DNA of 34,070 nt, from positions 138,409 to 172,478 of the forward strand of contig JACPMA010000014.1 in NCBI GenBank assembly GCA_016186205.1, read 5' to 3'. Under the pieces are notes generated by a model. That model saw only the letters and a program-made list of their open reading frames with translations. It had not been told where the DNA came from and searched no databases. The translations under genes were made by a program, and so were the position numbers. The stretch comes from Candidatus Peregrinibacteria bacterium (GTDB taxonomy: Bacteria > Patescibacteriota > Gracilibacteria > UBA1369 > UM-FILTER-53-11). Positions 26,596 to 34,070 of this stretch are shown piece by piece (positions within the stretch are counted from its first letter, which is position 1; every line of letters starts with the position of its first letter).

Positions 26596-27886
26596 GTACA
26601 TAAGCCAAATCTGGCGCTCAAAAGATCTACGCAATAAAATCCTTTTTACTCTTGGCGCGCTTCTTGTTTTCAGGGTAACCACGCAAATCTCTATTCCGGG
26701 CGCTAACATAGACGCCATCCGGGCTATTTTTCAGCAAAATTCATTCTTCGGCATTTTTTCGGCTCTGACAGGCGGAAGCGCGGAAAATTTTTCCGTTGTT
26801 CTTATGGGGGTTTCTCCATACATCAACGCTTCCATCATTGTTCAATTGCTCACAGTCATCATTCCGAAGTGGGAAGCGCTTTCTAAAGAAGGCGAACAAG
26901 GACAAAAAATCCTCAATAAATACACACGCTGGCTAGCGCTGCCTCTCGCTTTTCTCCAATCTTACGGCACAATCCTCCTGCTAAATTCTCAATCCCAAGT
27001 ACCGATTCTGGATAATATCAAAGATCCGAGTGTTATTCTTCCGGTCATGCTTACAATCACCACCGGAACCATTTGGCTTATGTGGCTCGGCGAAATTATT
27101 ACCGAACGAGGTATTGGCAATGGCATTTCGCTAATCATCTTTGCGAATATCATCGCCGGCATGCCGCAAATCGTTGCGCAAAGTTTGTATTTGGGCCAAA
27201 CCGATACGCAAGCGCTTATTCCTTTTATTTCAACAATTCTTTTTACGCTGATTTTGCTGGTGATCATAGTTTTGGTCACCGAAGCGGAACGGAAAATACC
27301 GATCACTTATGCCGGGCACCAATTTCAGGGACGCGGTGAACAGTCTGCTTTGCCGATCCGCATCAATCAAGCAGGCATGATTCCGATTATCTTTGCCGTG
27401 TCGCTTGTGAGTTTTCCAAATCTCATATCGAGTTTTATGCAGCGGGCAGCGACACCGTGGGTGAAAAGCATCGGCGACTTTTTGTCTGTGAATTTTGCGC
27501 CGAATTCCACTCTATATATCGTCATGTATTTTCTTTTCATAATCCTTTTCACGTATTTCTACGTCAGCATTACTTTTAATTCAAAACAGGTCGCGGAAAA
27601 TATTCAAAAGCGCGGCGGCTATATTCCAGGCATAAGGCCCGGCAGCCAAACCGTGGAATATCTCGGAAAAATTTCCAACCGCTTGAATCTATTCGGCGGA
27701 ACTTTTCTTGCCATGATCGCCGTAGCGCCGATTCTTCTTCAAATTTTGATGTCGGGCTCGCGGATCGGTTCTGTGCCGAGCCTTATTTCCGGCGCTGGAA
27801 TGATTATCGTGGTGGGCGTGGTGCTCGAACTCGTGCGGCAGATCAATGCGCAGCTGGTTATGCATGATTACGATAAGCTCGTCTAG
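26588..27886 (+). CDS. secY: Protein translocase subunit SecY
   Basis: SecY is the pore of the Sec secretion channel. The 432-residue protein has ten hydrophobic segments. SIPGANIDAIRAIF near residue 37, the FSALTGGSAENFSVVLMGVSPYINASIIVQLLT region around the plug and second helix, the IPITYAGHQFQGRGEQSALPIRINQAGMIPIIFA segment (in pieces) and the C-terminal LVRQINAQLVMHDYDKLV are typical. Its start overlaps the rplO stop. The usual successor adk is displaced by argC-argF. Confidence 0.97.
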   Translation: MFKYISQIWRSKDLRNKILFTLGALLVFRVTTQISIPGANIDAIRAIFQQNSFFGIFSALTGGSAENFSVVLMGVSPYINASIIVQLLTVIIPKWEALSKEGEQGQKILNKYTRWLALPLAFLQSYGTILLLNSQSQVPILDNIKDPSVILPVMLTITTGTIWLMWLGEIITERGIGNGISLIIFANIIAGMPQIVAQSLYLGQTDTQALIPFISTILFTLILLVIIVLVTEAERKIPITYAGHQFQGRGEQSALPIRINQAGMIPIIFAVSLVSFPNLISSFMQRAATPWVKSIGDFLSVNFAPNSTLYIVMYFLFIILFTYFYVSITFNSKQVAENIQKRGGYIPGIRPGSQTVEYLGKISNRLNLFGGTFLAMIAVAPILLQILMSGSRIGSVPSLISGAGMIIVVGVVLELVRQINAQLVMHDYDKLV

Positions 27887-27922
27887 GGAACTTCTGTAAA
27901 ACGCAGCTCTGAAAAAATCTTG

Positions 27923-27950
27923 TTGACAATACTATAGAATCAATTATTAT
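27923..27950 (+). promoter_or_regulatory. Strong candidate promoter of the argC leader
   Basis: A perfect TTGACA (27923-27928) and TATTAT (27945-27950) are separated by 16 bases, 36 bases after the secY stop. It would start a transcript near 27957, about 158 bases before argC. Confidence 0.65.
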
Positions 27951-27956
27951 CTTGTA

Positions 27957-28098
27957 GCTTTTATGCATAGCTACGCAAATTTTCTGAATCGCCGTCGCAC
28001 AACCGCTCTCTTGAGACGGTTGCGTCGTCGTAGCTAAATTTACAAAAATAGAAAGCTATCTACGCACCCTTTCGAGAGAAATTTCAGGGGTGTTTTTT
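27957..28098 (+). ncRNA. Structured leader RNA or small RNA upstream of argC
   Basis: A roughly 140-base transcript bounded by a promoter and an intrinsic terminator. An 8-bp helix closes TAGCTACG (27968-27975) with CGTAGCTA (28029-28036). Inside it CAACCG (28000-28005) pairs with CGGTTG (28017-28022). CGTAG (28029-28033) can alternatively pair with CTACG (28060-28064), directly abutting the terminator, so two exclusive folds exist. I see no T-box motif, no obvious leader peptide rich in Arg codons, and no riboswitch class that I recognise. No antiterminator overlapping the terminator stem is evident, so it may be an attenuator with a protein or ligand, or an independent small RNA. Confidence 0.55.
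28065..28098 (+). terminator. Intrinsic terminator ahead of argC
   Basis: CACCCT (28065-28070) pairs with GGGGTG (28087-28092), with an inner TTTC-GAGA-GAAA hairpin, followed by six T (28093-28098). It lies 17 bases before the argC ATG and would end transcripts started at 27957 unless read through. Confidence 0.7.
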
Positions 28099-28114
28099 AT
28101 TAACTTATTTTTTT

Positions 28115-29080
28115 ATGACAAAACCTTCAATATTACAAATTGGCATCGTCGGAAGCGGCTATACGGCGGAAGATCTAAAAACTTTGCTCGCAAATCACCC
28201 AAATGCAAGGATAGTCGGACATCACAGTAAAACCCTCGGGCAAGAAATCGAACCAGAACCAATGGCACGGCAATGCGATGTGGTTTTCGGCTGTGGTAAT
28301 GAATCAAGTTCACAGCAATTCGTGCCAGTCGTCCTCGATGCCGGGAAAAAATTCATTGATCTCGGAGGTTCTTACCGATCAAAAGATCCATCTGAAGCTT
28401 TCAAGTTATATGCAAATAGAGATGGTAAAAATCTACAGTCGGCAGTTTATGGACTCACGGAATTATTTGCTGAAAAAATTAGAAAGGCATATCTCGTTGC
28501 GAATCCAGGTTGCTACCCAACAGCCTTTTTGTTAGGAATGGCGCCATTTTTTAATCATGATCTAGTTGATACCGACCAAACAATTTCCATTACAGCTATA
28601 AGCGGATATTCAGGAAAAGGAAAATCATATAAACCAGTTGGTGGAATTCATGCTTACCATGTTGACGAACATCGACATCGGCCGGAAATGGTTCAAGCTT
28701 GTGCGCAATACGTTGGCGCGCAAATCAAACTTGCTTTCACGCCGCATGTAAATGATGATGTCGAACGGGGACTTGAAACTCATACTGTATTTACTCCAAA
28801 ACACGAACTCACTCCGGAAGAAATTCATGCTATATTTTGCGATATGTACGACGGCGAATTGCTCATTCAATATTTAAGAGACATTCCGAATATCAACGAT
28901 GTCGTAAAAACGAACCTCTGCCAAATTTCCGCAACTGTTCAAGCGGGAGTAATCAAAGTTATTGCTATGATTGATAATTTGCGAAAAGGAGCTGCTGCGC
29001 AAGCGGTTCAAAATATGAATCTTATGTTTGATCTTCCGAAAAATACGGGACTTTTATCTACTTATCCATCACATCTATGA
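28115..29080 (+). CDS. argC: N-acetyl-gamma-glutamyl-phosphate reductase
   Basis: ArgC reduces N-acetylglutamyl phosphate to the semialdehyde with NADPH, the third step of arginine synthesis. The nucleotide-binding start IGIVGSGYTAEDL, the catalytic cysteine Cys133 in VANPGCYPTA, SGYSGKGK (163-170), HRHRPEM (186-192) and the C-terminal DNLRKGAAAQAVQNMNLMFD identify it. Length is 321 residues; the type-1 form is often about 345. No other early arginine gene is near. It overlaps argF by four bases (ATGA). The insertion separates secY from adk. Codon use looks slightly more AT-rich than that of the ribosomal genes. Confidence 0.9.
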   Translation: MTKPSILQIGIVGSGYTAEDLKTLLANHPNARIVGHHSKTLGQEIEPEPMARQCDVVFGCGNESSSQQFVPVVLDAGKKFIDLGGSYRSKDPSEAFKLYANRDGKNLQSAVYGLTELFAEKIRKAYLVANPGCYPTAFLLGMAPFFNHDLVDTDQTISITAISGYSGKGKSYKPVGGIHAYHVDEHRHRPEMVQACAQYVGAQIKLAFTPHVNDDVERGLETHTVFTPKHELTPEEIHAIFCDMYDGELLIQYLRDIPNINDVVKTNLCQISATVQAGVIKVIAMIDNLRKGAAAQAVQNMNLMFDLPKNTGLLSTYPSHL

Positions 29081-30015
29081 AATCTCTTACGCAAATTTTT
29101 GATCTCACGGCAGAAGAAGTTTTCGGCATAGTCCGGCAAGCTTTTGTTTTTAAGGAAAAACTTGAAACCGGTGTGCGCAAAGAAAATCTTTTGGACGGCC
29201 GCGGAGTAGCTCTCGTTTTTGAAAAACCGTCCTTGCGAACAAAAGTTGCGTTTGAAGTCGCAACGACTTCTCTTGGCGGAATTCCGGTTTTTCTTTCCAG
29301 TGGACAAATTTTTGCGAGCGGCGGATATGAGCAAGGCAGGGAATCCATTCCGGATATTGCGAGAAATCTCGAACGCTTCACGGACCTTATCATCGCGAGA
29401 GTTTATCGGCACGAAACCATTCAAATTCTAGCGCAATCTATTTCAAAACCCATCATCAATGCTCTATGCGACAAACACCATCCCACGCAAGCCCTTGCTG
29501 ATTTTATGACAATCATGTGGCATAAGCCCGCATGGCAAAAAATGAAAGTGGCTTTTGTCGGAGATGGAAATAATGTTGCCACTTCGCTCATGCAAATATG
29601 CGCTCTTGTCGGGATGCATTTTTCAATCGCCTCGCCGCCTGGATATGAAATTCCAAAAAATGAATGCGAAAAAGCAATTGATATGGCTAAGAAAACCGGT
29701 GTGCAGCTTGAATTTTTTACTGACCCGCGCGAAGCAGTAAAACAAGCCGATGTCGTTTATACAGACACTTTTGTATCAATGGGGCAGGAGGAAGAAACCG
29801 CGAAACGCCTTAAAGATTTTTCGGAATATCAAATCACAGATGAGCTTTTGAAAACGGCAAAATCAGATGTCATTTTTATGCACTGTTTGCCGGCGCACCG
29901 AGGCCAGGAAGTCACCGATGAAGTCATGGACGGCGCGCATTCCGTAATATTCGATCAAGCAGAATGCCGCCTCCACATCGCAAAATCCCTCTTGGCTCAT
30001 TACTGCAGGATTTGA
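29077..30015 (+). CDS. argF: Ornithine carbamoyltransferase
   Basis: OTCase makes citrulline from ornithine and carbamoyl phosphate. Carbamoyl-phosphate motif SLRTK (52-56, in place of the common S-T-R-T-R), HPTQALAD (135-142), DGNNV (163-167), the ornithine-specific SMGQE (234-238) and HCLPAHRGQE (269-278) are all present in 312 residues, so it should be active and is not an aspartate or acetylornithine transcarbamylase. It is coupled to argC by an ATGA overlap. With argC it points to biosynthesis rather than the deiminase pathway. Its TGA stop overlaps a CCCT repeat leading into adk. Confidence 0.92.
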   Translation: MKSLTQIFDLTAEEVFGIVRQAFVFKEKLETGVRKENLLDGRGVALVFEKPSLRTKVAFEVATTSLGGIPVFLSSGQIFASGGYEQGRESIPDIARNLERFTDLIIARVYRHETIQILAQSISKPIINALCDKHHPTQALADFMTIMWHKPAWQKMKVAFVGDGNNVATSLMQICALVGMHFSIASPPGYEIPKNECEKAIDMAKKTGVQLEFFTDPREAVKQADVVYTDTFVSMGQEEETAKRLKDFSEYQITDELLKTAKSDVIFMHCLPAHRGQEVTDEVMDGAHSVIFDQAECRLHIAKSLLAHYCRI

Positions 30016-30047
30016 CCCTCTACCCTCAACCCTATACCCTATACCCT
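30015..30047. repeat. CCCT array directly before adk
   Basis: Six CCCT units with CTA/CAA/ATA spacers, without G apart from the last base before GTTT. The first 20 bases ACCCTCTACCCTCAACCCTA are identical to the array before rpoC, 23 kb away. Confidence 0.8.
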
Positions 30048-30051
30048 GTTT

Positions 30052-30693
30052 ATGGACTATGTTCTCTTCGGCATTCAGGGTTCCGGGAAAGGCACGCAGG
30101 GAAAAATCCTCGCAGAGAAACTTCATGCGGCTTACTTTGAAACCGGCGGAGAATTGCGACGGCTGGCAGCGGAAAATTCGCCACTTGGGCAGAAAGTAAA
30201 ATCTATTATCGATGCCGGACATCTTGTTCCAAATGAAGTGGTGATGGAAATTGTGGAAGATTTTATAAAGCGCGCAGGCCGAACAGACACAGCTACTCCG
30301 ATTATATGGGACGGCATTCCCCGCAACAAAGAACAAAACGCGAGCTTCACTTCCCTGCTCCAAAAATTCAACCGGCCGTACACCGGAATATATTTTGAAC
30401 TTTCGCGCGAAGAGGCCGAAAATCGCCTACTCAAGCGCCGCATCTGCTCAAAATGCAAAACCGTTTATCCTGCCAACTATTCCAAAGCGCTTGCTTGCGA
30501 AAAATGCGGCGGCAAACTCGCCACGCGCGCTGACGATAACGCCGATTCCATCCGCACGCGCCTCGATATCTTCTTTAAAGAAACTTTGCCGATCGTAGAA
30601 AGCTGGCGCACGGCCGATAAAATATTTACGGTAAACGCCGCTCCGCCGATTACAGAAGTTACGAAAGAATTATTTTCAAGACTTTCTGTATGA
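30052..30693 (+). CDS. adk: Adenylate kinase, zinc-lid type
   Basis: Adenylate kinase equilibrates AMP, ADP and ATP. The P-loop reads GIQGSGKGT (7-15), where Ala-Pro of the usual motif is replaced by Ile-Gln. DGIPRN (87-92) replaces the common DGFPRT. The LID domain carries Cys132, Cys135, Cys149 and Cys152, a structural zinc site. Length is 213 residues. Located before map, as in the classical secY-adk-map-infA order, but pushed away from secY by argCF. Its TGA overlaps the map ATG. The P-loop change could be checked against CPR homologues; I expect a working enzyme. Confidence 0.93.
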   Translation: MDYVLFGIQGSGKGTQGKILAEKLHAAYFETGGELRRLAAENSPLGQKVKSIIDAGHLVPNEVVMEIVEDFIKRAGRTDTATPIIWDGIPRNKEQNASFTSLLQKFNRPYTGIYFELSREEAENRLLKRRICSKCKTVYPANYSKALACEKCGGKLATRADDNADSIRTRLDIFFKETLPIVESWRTADKIFTVNAAPPITEVTKELFSRLSV

Positions 30694-31466
30694 TCAATAT
30701 CAAAACGCCGGAGGAAATTGCGGCCATGCGGGAGGGCGGAAAGATTCTCGCGGAAATTTTGCATGAGCTAGCGCTCGTCACTAAAGTCGGCATGCAAACG
30801 CAAGAACTGAACCTCAAGGCTGAAACGCTGATGGCAAAATTCGACGTCGCGCCTTCATTCAAAGGCTATCGCGGATTTCCGGCTGTCATTTGCACAAGCA
30901 TAAATGAAGAGGTCGTGCATGCGATTCCCGGAAAACGCGTCCTAAAAGACGGCGATATTATTAGCATAGACGGCGGAGTAATTCATAAAGGATTTCATAC
31001 GGATGCAGCAGTGACGATTATGCTTGGAAACGTAAAACCGGAAATTCGCACTTTTGTAAAAACCGTGCAGCAATCGCAAGAAAAAGCTTTTGCCGCGATA
31101 AAACCAGGCGCGCGCGTCGGCGACATAGGTTTTGCGGTTCAGCAGTGGATTGAATCGCATGGATATTCCGTGGTACGGGATTTTATCGGTCATGGCGTCG
31201 GCCAGCAGCTTCATGAAGAACCGGAAGTGCCGAATTGCGGCAAAAAAGGAAAAGGACCCGTTTTATTGCCCGGAATGGTTATAGCCATAGAACCAATCAT
31301 TAATATGGGAAGTCGTTTTGTTGACATTCTTGCTGATGGTTGGACGGTAGTAACGCGCGACGGTTCAATGGCGTGCCAAGTTGAACATACCATTGCAATT
31401 ACGCCATCAGGTTACGAAGTTCTCACAAAATACAACAACAACATAAACAATATATATCCGCAATAG
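30690..31466 (+). CDS. map: Methionine aminopeptidase, type I
   Basis: Removes the initiator Met from new proteins. Metal ligands are all visible: Asp94 (SIDGG), Asp105 (HTDAAV), His168 (GHGVG), Glu201 (EPII) and Glu232 (VEHT); substrate His77 is in VVHAIP. Length is 258 residues, without an N-terminal extension. It overlaps adk by four bases (ATGA), so translation is coupled. The C-terminus is Asn-rich (KYNNNINNIYPQ). infA follows after 84 bases. Confidence 0.95.
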   Translation: MINIKTPEEIAAMREGGKILAEILHELALVTKVGMQTQELNLKAETLMAKFDVAPSFKGYRGFPAVICTSINEEVVHAIPGKRVLKDGDIISIDGGVIHKGFHTDAAVTIMLGNVKPEIRTFVKTVQQSQEKAFAAIKPGARVGDIGFAVQQWIESHGYSVVRDFIGHGVGQQLHEEPEVPNCGKKGKGPVLLPGMVIAIEPIINMGSRFVDILADGWTVVTRDGSMACQVEHTIAITPSGYEVLTKYNNNINNIYPQ

Positions 31467-31482
31467 ATTTTTTGTTTTCTCT

Positions 31483-31511
31483 TTGCAGATAAGGTATGTT
31501 TTAGCTAATAT
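31483..31511 (+). promoter_or_regulatory. Weak candidate promoter for infA
   Basis: TTGCAG (31483-31488) and TAATAT (31506-31511) at 17-base spacing in the 84-base map-infA gap. Both hexamers are imperfect. Confidence 0.3.
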
Positions 31512-31550
31512 CCCTCTGCTTCCTTAAAAAATATCATTTTACGATAAATA

Positions 31551-31826
31551 ATGCCCAAGGGCAACAAAATTGAAGTCGACGGCGTGGTTATAGAAACTCT
31601 TCCTAGCGCTTGCTTCAAAATTAGAATAACCGATCCGAACTATCCAGAAAATTTTATCGTCCGAGGACACATCTCGGGAAAGATGCGGATGAATTACATC
31701 CGAATTATTCCTGGCGACCGCGTGAAGATTGAACTCGATCCTTACGACATCGCCAAGGGTAGAATTACCTATCGTTATAAAGAAATCGATCCGCGCCAAG
31801 GCCAACAGCAATGGCAGCGGCGCTAG
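31551..31826 (+). CDS. infA: Translation initiation factor IF-1
   Basis: IF-1 occupies the A site during initiation. The OB-fold is seen in [42 protein letters not shown] and KGRITYRYK. Length is 91 residues, with about 15 extra at the C-terminus (Gln/Arg-rich, ending QQWQRR). It precedes rpmJ and rpsM in the usual alpha-operon order. In a genome with few Shine-Dalgarno sites, initiation factors are of special interest, but nothing here departs clearly from the family apart from the tail. Confidence 0.94.
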   Translation: MPKGNKIEVDGVVIETLPSACFKIRITDPNYPENFIVRGHISGKMRMNYIRIIPGDRVKIELDPYDIAKGRITYRYKEIDPRQGQQQWQRR

Positions 31827-31847
31827 GCGCTAAAAATCTAAAGGATT

Positions 31848-31961
31848 ATGAAAGTACGCGCATCTGTAAAAACCATCTGTGATAAATGTAAAGTGATCCG
31901 CCGAAAAGGCGTGGTACGGGTTATTTGTAAAACTCCAAAGCATAAACAACGGCAGGGCTAA
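31848..31961 (+). CDS. rpmJ: 50S ribosomal protein L36
   Basis: A 37-residue protein, read directly from the sequence: [19 protein letters not shown], then [18 protein letters not shown]. The zinc ligands Cys11, Cys14, Cys27 and His32 are present, so it is the zinc-binding form. It starts 21 bases after infA. AAAGGA five bases upstream of the ATG is the only reasonable Shine-Dalgarno-like sequence I found in the window. Confidence 0.95.
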   Translation: MKVRASVKTICDKCKVIRRKGVVRVICKTPKHKQRQG

Positions 31962-31967
31962 GAAAAA

Positions 31968-31992
31968 ATGACTAATGACTAATTTCTAATAA
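31968..31992. repeat. Short TGACTAA tandem repeat before rpsM
   Basis: ATGACTAATGACTAAT followed by TTCTAATAATC fills the rpmJ-rpsM gap. It has the same low-complexity ACTAAT flavour as the rpsD leader and may be related. Confidence 0.5.
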
Positions 31993-31996
31993 TCAA

Positions 31997-32371
31997 ATGG
32001 CTCGTATTGCAGGCATCAACATTCCGGATCAAAAGCGCATTGAAGCAGGCCTTACTATGGTCTATGGCATCGGACGATCGCTTTCACGCAAAATTCTCCA
32101 TGATCTCAACATTAATATGGATACGAAGGTGCGCGATCTGAATGAAGTTGATATCAATAAAATTCGCGAGTACCTTAGCAAAATTCCTGTTGAGGGTGAT
32201 CTAAAAAGAAAAGTTCAACTTGATATTAAACGCCTGCAGGAAGTCGGCTGTTATCGCGGTCTGCGGCATCGCCGGCGTCTGCCGGTGCGCGGCCAACGGA
32301 CAAAAACCAATGCTCGCACAAGAAAAGGACGGCGCATGACCGTGGCGAATAAAAAACAGGTAACTAAATAA
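31997..32371 (+). CDS. rpsM: 30S ribosomal protein S13
   Basis: S13 forms head-to-50S bridges and contacts P-site t[35 protein letters not shown] and the C-terminal [27 protein letters not shown] region (in pieces) are diagnostic. Length is 124 residues. The ATG is preceded by A. rpsK begins four bases after its stop. Confidence 0.96.
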   Translation: MARIAGINIPDQKRIEAGLTMVYGIGRSLSRKILHDLNINMDTKVRDLNEVDINKIREYLSKIPVEGDLKRKVQLDIKRLQEVGCYRGLRHRRRLPVRGQRTKTNARTRKGRRMTVANKKQVTK

Positions 32372-32375
32372 TTTT

Positions 32376-32870
32376 ATGGCTGAAGAAGCAAAAAAATCCG
32401 AGCATGGAAAAAAACCAGTGGAAGAAAAGGCGGCAAAACCGGCGGAGGGCGAAGTAAAGACTGCTGCCGCTGAAGGAGAAACAGCTGCGCCTAAAAAACG
32501 CAAGAAGAAAGGCAAAAAACGTTCTGTAGTCGAAGCATACGTTCATATCCAAGCAAGCTACAACAACACAATCGTTACGGTAACCGAACCGAATGGCAAT
32601 GTCGTGTGCTGGGCATCTGCCGGCGCATGCGGTTTTAAAGGAACGCGCAAGGCAACTCCATATGCAGCTTCTATTGCTGCAGAAAATGCCATGAATAAAG
32701 CAAAAGCGCTCGGCGTTGAACGTGTCCATATTTCTATTAAAGGAATAGGCGCCGGCCGAGATCAAGCGCTGCGCTCCATAAATGCAAGCGGCGTTTCTAT
32801 TGAATCAATAAAAGACAGAACAGCTGTTCCTCACAATGGCTGCCGTCCTCGAAAAGCACGGAGAGTATAG
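32376..32870 (+). CDS. rpsK: 30S ribosomal protein S11 with charged N-terminal tail
   Basis: S11 lies on the platform near the E site. The core from about residue 50 shows VVEAYVHIQASYNNTIVTVT, GFKGTRKATPYAAS and the C-terminal DRTAVPHNGCRPRKARRV. The first ~50 residues form an added Glu/Lys/Ala-rich tail ending in a Lys/Arg cluster KKRKKKGKKR, which makes the protein 164 residues against the usual 125-130. It is followed by a G-free gap leading to rpsD. Confidence 0.95.
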   Translation: MAEEAKKSEHGKKPVEEKAAKPAEGEVKTAAAEGETAAPKKRKKKGKKRSVVEAYVHIQASYNNTIVTVTEPNGNVVCWASAGACGFKGTRKATPYAASIAAENAMNKAKALGVERVHISIKGIGAGRDQALRSINASGVSIESIKDRTAVPHNGCRPRKARRV

Positions 32871-32917
32871 CCACCATCTCTTACTATCACCACTATAACT
32901 ACTATCCACTACTAATC
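32871..32917. repeat. G-free low-complexity element before rpsD
   Basis: The 49-base gap contains no G and is built of CCACTA/CTATCA/CTACTA-like units. Bases 32882-32905 are an exact inverted copy of 1064-1087 in the ABC ATPase gene. Confidence 0.8.
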
Positions 32918-32919
32918 TT

Positions 32920-33525
32920 ATGGGTCGTTACACCGGACCAATCTGCCGTCTCTGCCGCCGCGAAGGCGTGAAGCTGTGCGATAAGCATAAGTGCGCAAGC
33001 GTACGCCGAAATTATCCGCCGGGCATGCACGGCAAAGACTCGCATGGAAAAAAATCAGACTATGCGAAACAGCTTCGCGAAAAGCAGAAAGCACGCAGAA
33101 TTTTTGGCGTTTCTGAAAAGCAAATTCAGCGCTATTACAAAAAAGCCGTGGCGAGTATGGAAGAATCGGGCACTGAACTCATTCGCCAGATGGAACACCG
33201 TCTCGATAACGCCATTTTTCGATGCGGATTTGCTTCCACGCGCCGCCAAGCTCGACAGCTCGTCGCACATGGCATTTTTACGCTTAATGGAAAACGCATA
33301 AATATCCCTTCTGTTCCGCTGAAAGAAGGCGATTCATTTACCGTCAGAACAAAAAATAAATCTATGCCGCTTTTTGAACATTTTGCGCAGAAAAAAATCA
33401 CTCCGCCAAAATGGCTGAAAATTGACGTGGCAAATTTAAACGGCCAAGTCATCAGCAAAGCGCAAAAAGAAGATCTTGAAGGTTCTATCGCGCCTGAAAT
33501 GATTATCGAATTCTATTCCCGCTAA
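32920..33525 (+). CDS. rpsD: 30S ribosomal protein S4, zinc type
   Basis: S4 starts 30S assembly. The N-terminal cluster CRLCRREGVKLCDKHKC (Cys9, 12, 20, 25) suggests bound zinc. NYPPGMHGKDSHGKKSDYAKQLREKQK in pieces, and the S4 RNA-binding domain RLDNAIFRCGFASTRRQARQLVAHG, are typical. Length is 201 residues. It precedes rpoA, as in many alpha operons, where S4 often acts as a translational repressor; that control cannot be judged here. Confidence 0.96.
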   Translation: MGRYTGPICRLCRREGVKLCDKHKCASVRRNYPPGMHGKDSHGKKSDYAKQLREKQKARRIFGVSEKQIQRYYKKAVASMEESGTELIRQMEHRLDNAIFRCGFASTRRQARQLVAHGIFTLNGKRINIPSVPLKEGDSFTVRTKNKSMPLFEHFAQKKITPPKWLKIDVANLNGQVISKAQKEDLEGSIAPEMIIEFYSR

Positions 33526-33556
33526 AAATTACTTATTACCTCTTACTCCCCCTTTT
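33526..33556. other. G-free rpoA leader
   Basis: The 31-base gap between rpsD and rpoA contains no G and is pyrimidine-rich (TTACCTCTTACTCCCCCTTT before the ATG). It is another example of the unstructured, Shine-Dalgarno-free leaders in this cluster. Confidence 0.6.
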
Positions 33557-34070
33557 ATGCATTACATCCAAGAAGAAATCGGTATTCCGAAGATTCGGAT
33601 CCAGAAAATTTCCGATTATCACGCCGTATTTACCGTCAGTCCTCTGCCAACCGGCTACGGCATGACCATTGGAAATGCTTTCAGGCGAGTTCTCCTCTCT
33701 TCTTTGCCCGGCGCAGCAGTGACCGGCGTGCGAATTGACGGCATTACGTATGAATACGCCACGATAAAAGGGGTAAAAGAAAGTGTGCTCGACATTATCT
33801 TGAACCTCAAACTGCTTCAGCTGAAAAAGGCTTCTAAAGAGCCGGCGATGGCAGTGCTAAAAACGAATAAAGAAGGCGTGGTGCTTGCTAAGCACATACA
33901 ATTTCCGAGCGATGTGGAGGTTTTGAATCCGGATCTTTATATTACGACGCTCGACAAAGGCGGAAAGCTCAATATGGAAATCCGCGTTGAAAAAGGCGTG
34001 GGTTATCTGCCTATCGCACAGATGCAGAAGAGCGACGATACCGCAAATATTATTCTTGTTGATGCATTTT
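33557..34070 (+). CDS. rpoA: DNA-directed RNA polymerase subunit alpha (3' end outside window)
   Basis: The visible 171 residues are the N-terminal assembly domain of alpha: PLPTGYGMTIGNAFRRVLLSS, the dimer-forming helix, is at about 32-52, followed by LPGAAVTGVRIDGITYEY and VKESVLDIILNLK. The start MHYIQEEIGIPKIRIQK is a typical beginning. The frame runs off the window end, so the C-terminal promoter-contact domain cannot be seen. It closes an rpoB-to-rpoA cluster on one strand. Confidence 0.95.
   Translation, partial: MHYIQEEIGIPKIRIQKISDYHAVFTVSPLPTGYGMTIGNAFRRVLLSSLPGAAVTGVRIDGITYEYATIKGVKESVLDIILNLKLLQLKKASKEPAMAVLKTNKEGVVLAKHIQFPSDVEVLNPDLYITTLDKGGKLNMEIRVEKGVGYLPIAQMQKSDDTANIILVDAF

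Noticed and set aside
27957-28098. T-box riboswitch before argC
   Set aside because: The conserved T-box sequence and antiterminator are missing, and no specifier loop with an Arg codon is evident.
31968-31982. Mini-ORF of four codons before rpsM
   Set aside because: It arises from the TGACTAA repeat and has no supporting features.

Overview
The window is 34 kb of one very dense transcription/translation supercluster, almost all on the + strand. It looks like a Candidate Phyla Radiation (Patescibacteria) genome. The reasons are: no rpmD (uL30) between rpsE and rplO, a lineage-wide loss in CPR; ribosomal proteins with low-complexity tails; almost no Shine-Dalgarno sequences; and very short intergenic gaps. 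TGA is used as a normal stop (ssb, argF, adk), so the recoded SR1/Gracilibacteria code is excluded. The exact phylum cannot be settled from sequence reading alone; retained arginine genes would fit a metabolically richer CPR lineage such as Peregrinibacteria, but that is a guess.

Layout. 1-700: the 3' end of a TIM-barrel sugar isomerase-like gene, an oddly folded tRNA gene on the minus strand, and a hairpin-rich non-coding stretch. 727-2709: a two-gene LolD/MacB-type ABC exporter. 2756-11061: promoter, rpoB, ssb, rpoC; ssb sits between the two large RNA polymerase genes, and RpoB carries a lysine-rich N-terminal tail. 11132-16542: str region (rpsL, rpsG, fusA, tuf, rpsJ), with rpsL broken by an out-of-frame internal deletion and a Phd/VapC toxin-antitoxin pair inserted between rpsG and fusA. 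16553-17449: an unrecognised minus-strand gene driven by a perfect-consensus promoter, splitting rpsJ from rplC. 17742-27886: S10/spc genes from rplC to secY. 27923-30015: a strong promoter, a structured leader ending in an intrinsic terminator, then argC-argF. 30052-34070: adk, map, infA, rpmJ, rpsM, rpsK, rpsD and the start of rpoA.

The core genes build the ribosome, RNA polymerase, elongation factors and the Sec channel. Non-core cargo (ssb, toxin-antitoxin, orphan gene, argCF) lies at the joints between the classical operons, and most cargo blocks or the core genes after them have a recognisable sigma-70-type promoter.

The most unusual feature is the start-codon context. In 33 of the 43 starts assigned here the base before the start codon is T, leaders are G-poor, and only rpmJ has a plausible Shine-Dalgarno. 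Several starts are directly preceded by members of small repeat families: a GC-rich element (rpsG, rpsJ, rplV, rplE), a hairpin element (rpsL, rplN), CCCTAAA-like arrays (rpoC, rpsC, adk) and a G-free element (rpsD). A 24-nt exact inverted copy of the last one is embedded in frame in the ABC ATPase gene. The best candidates for something undescribed are this start-associated repeat system, the argC leader RNA, and the orphan gene inside the S10 operon.
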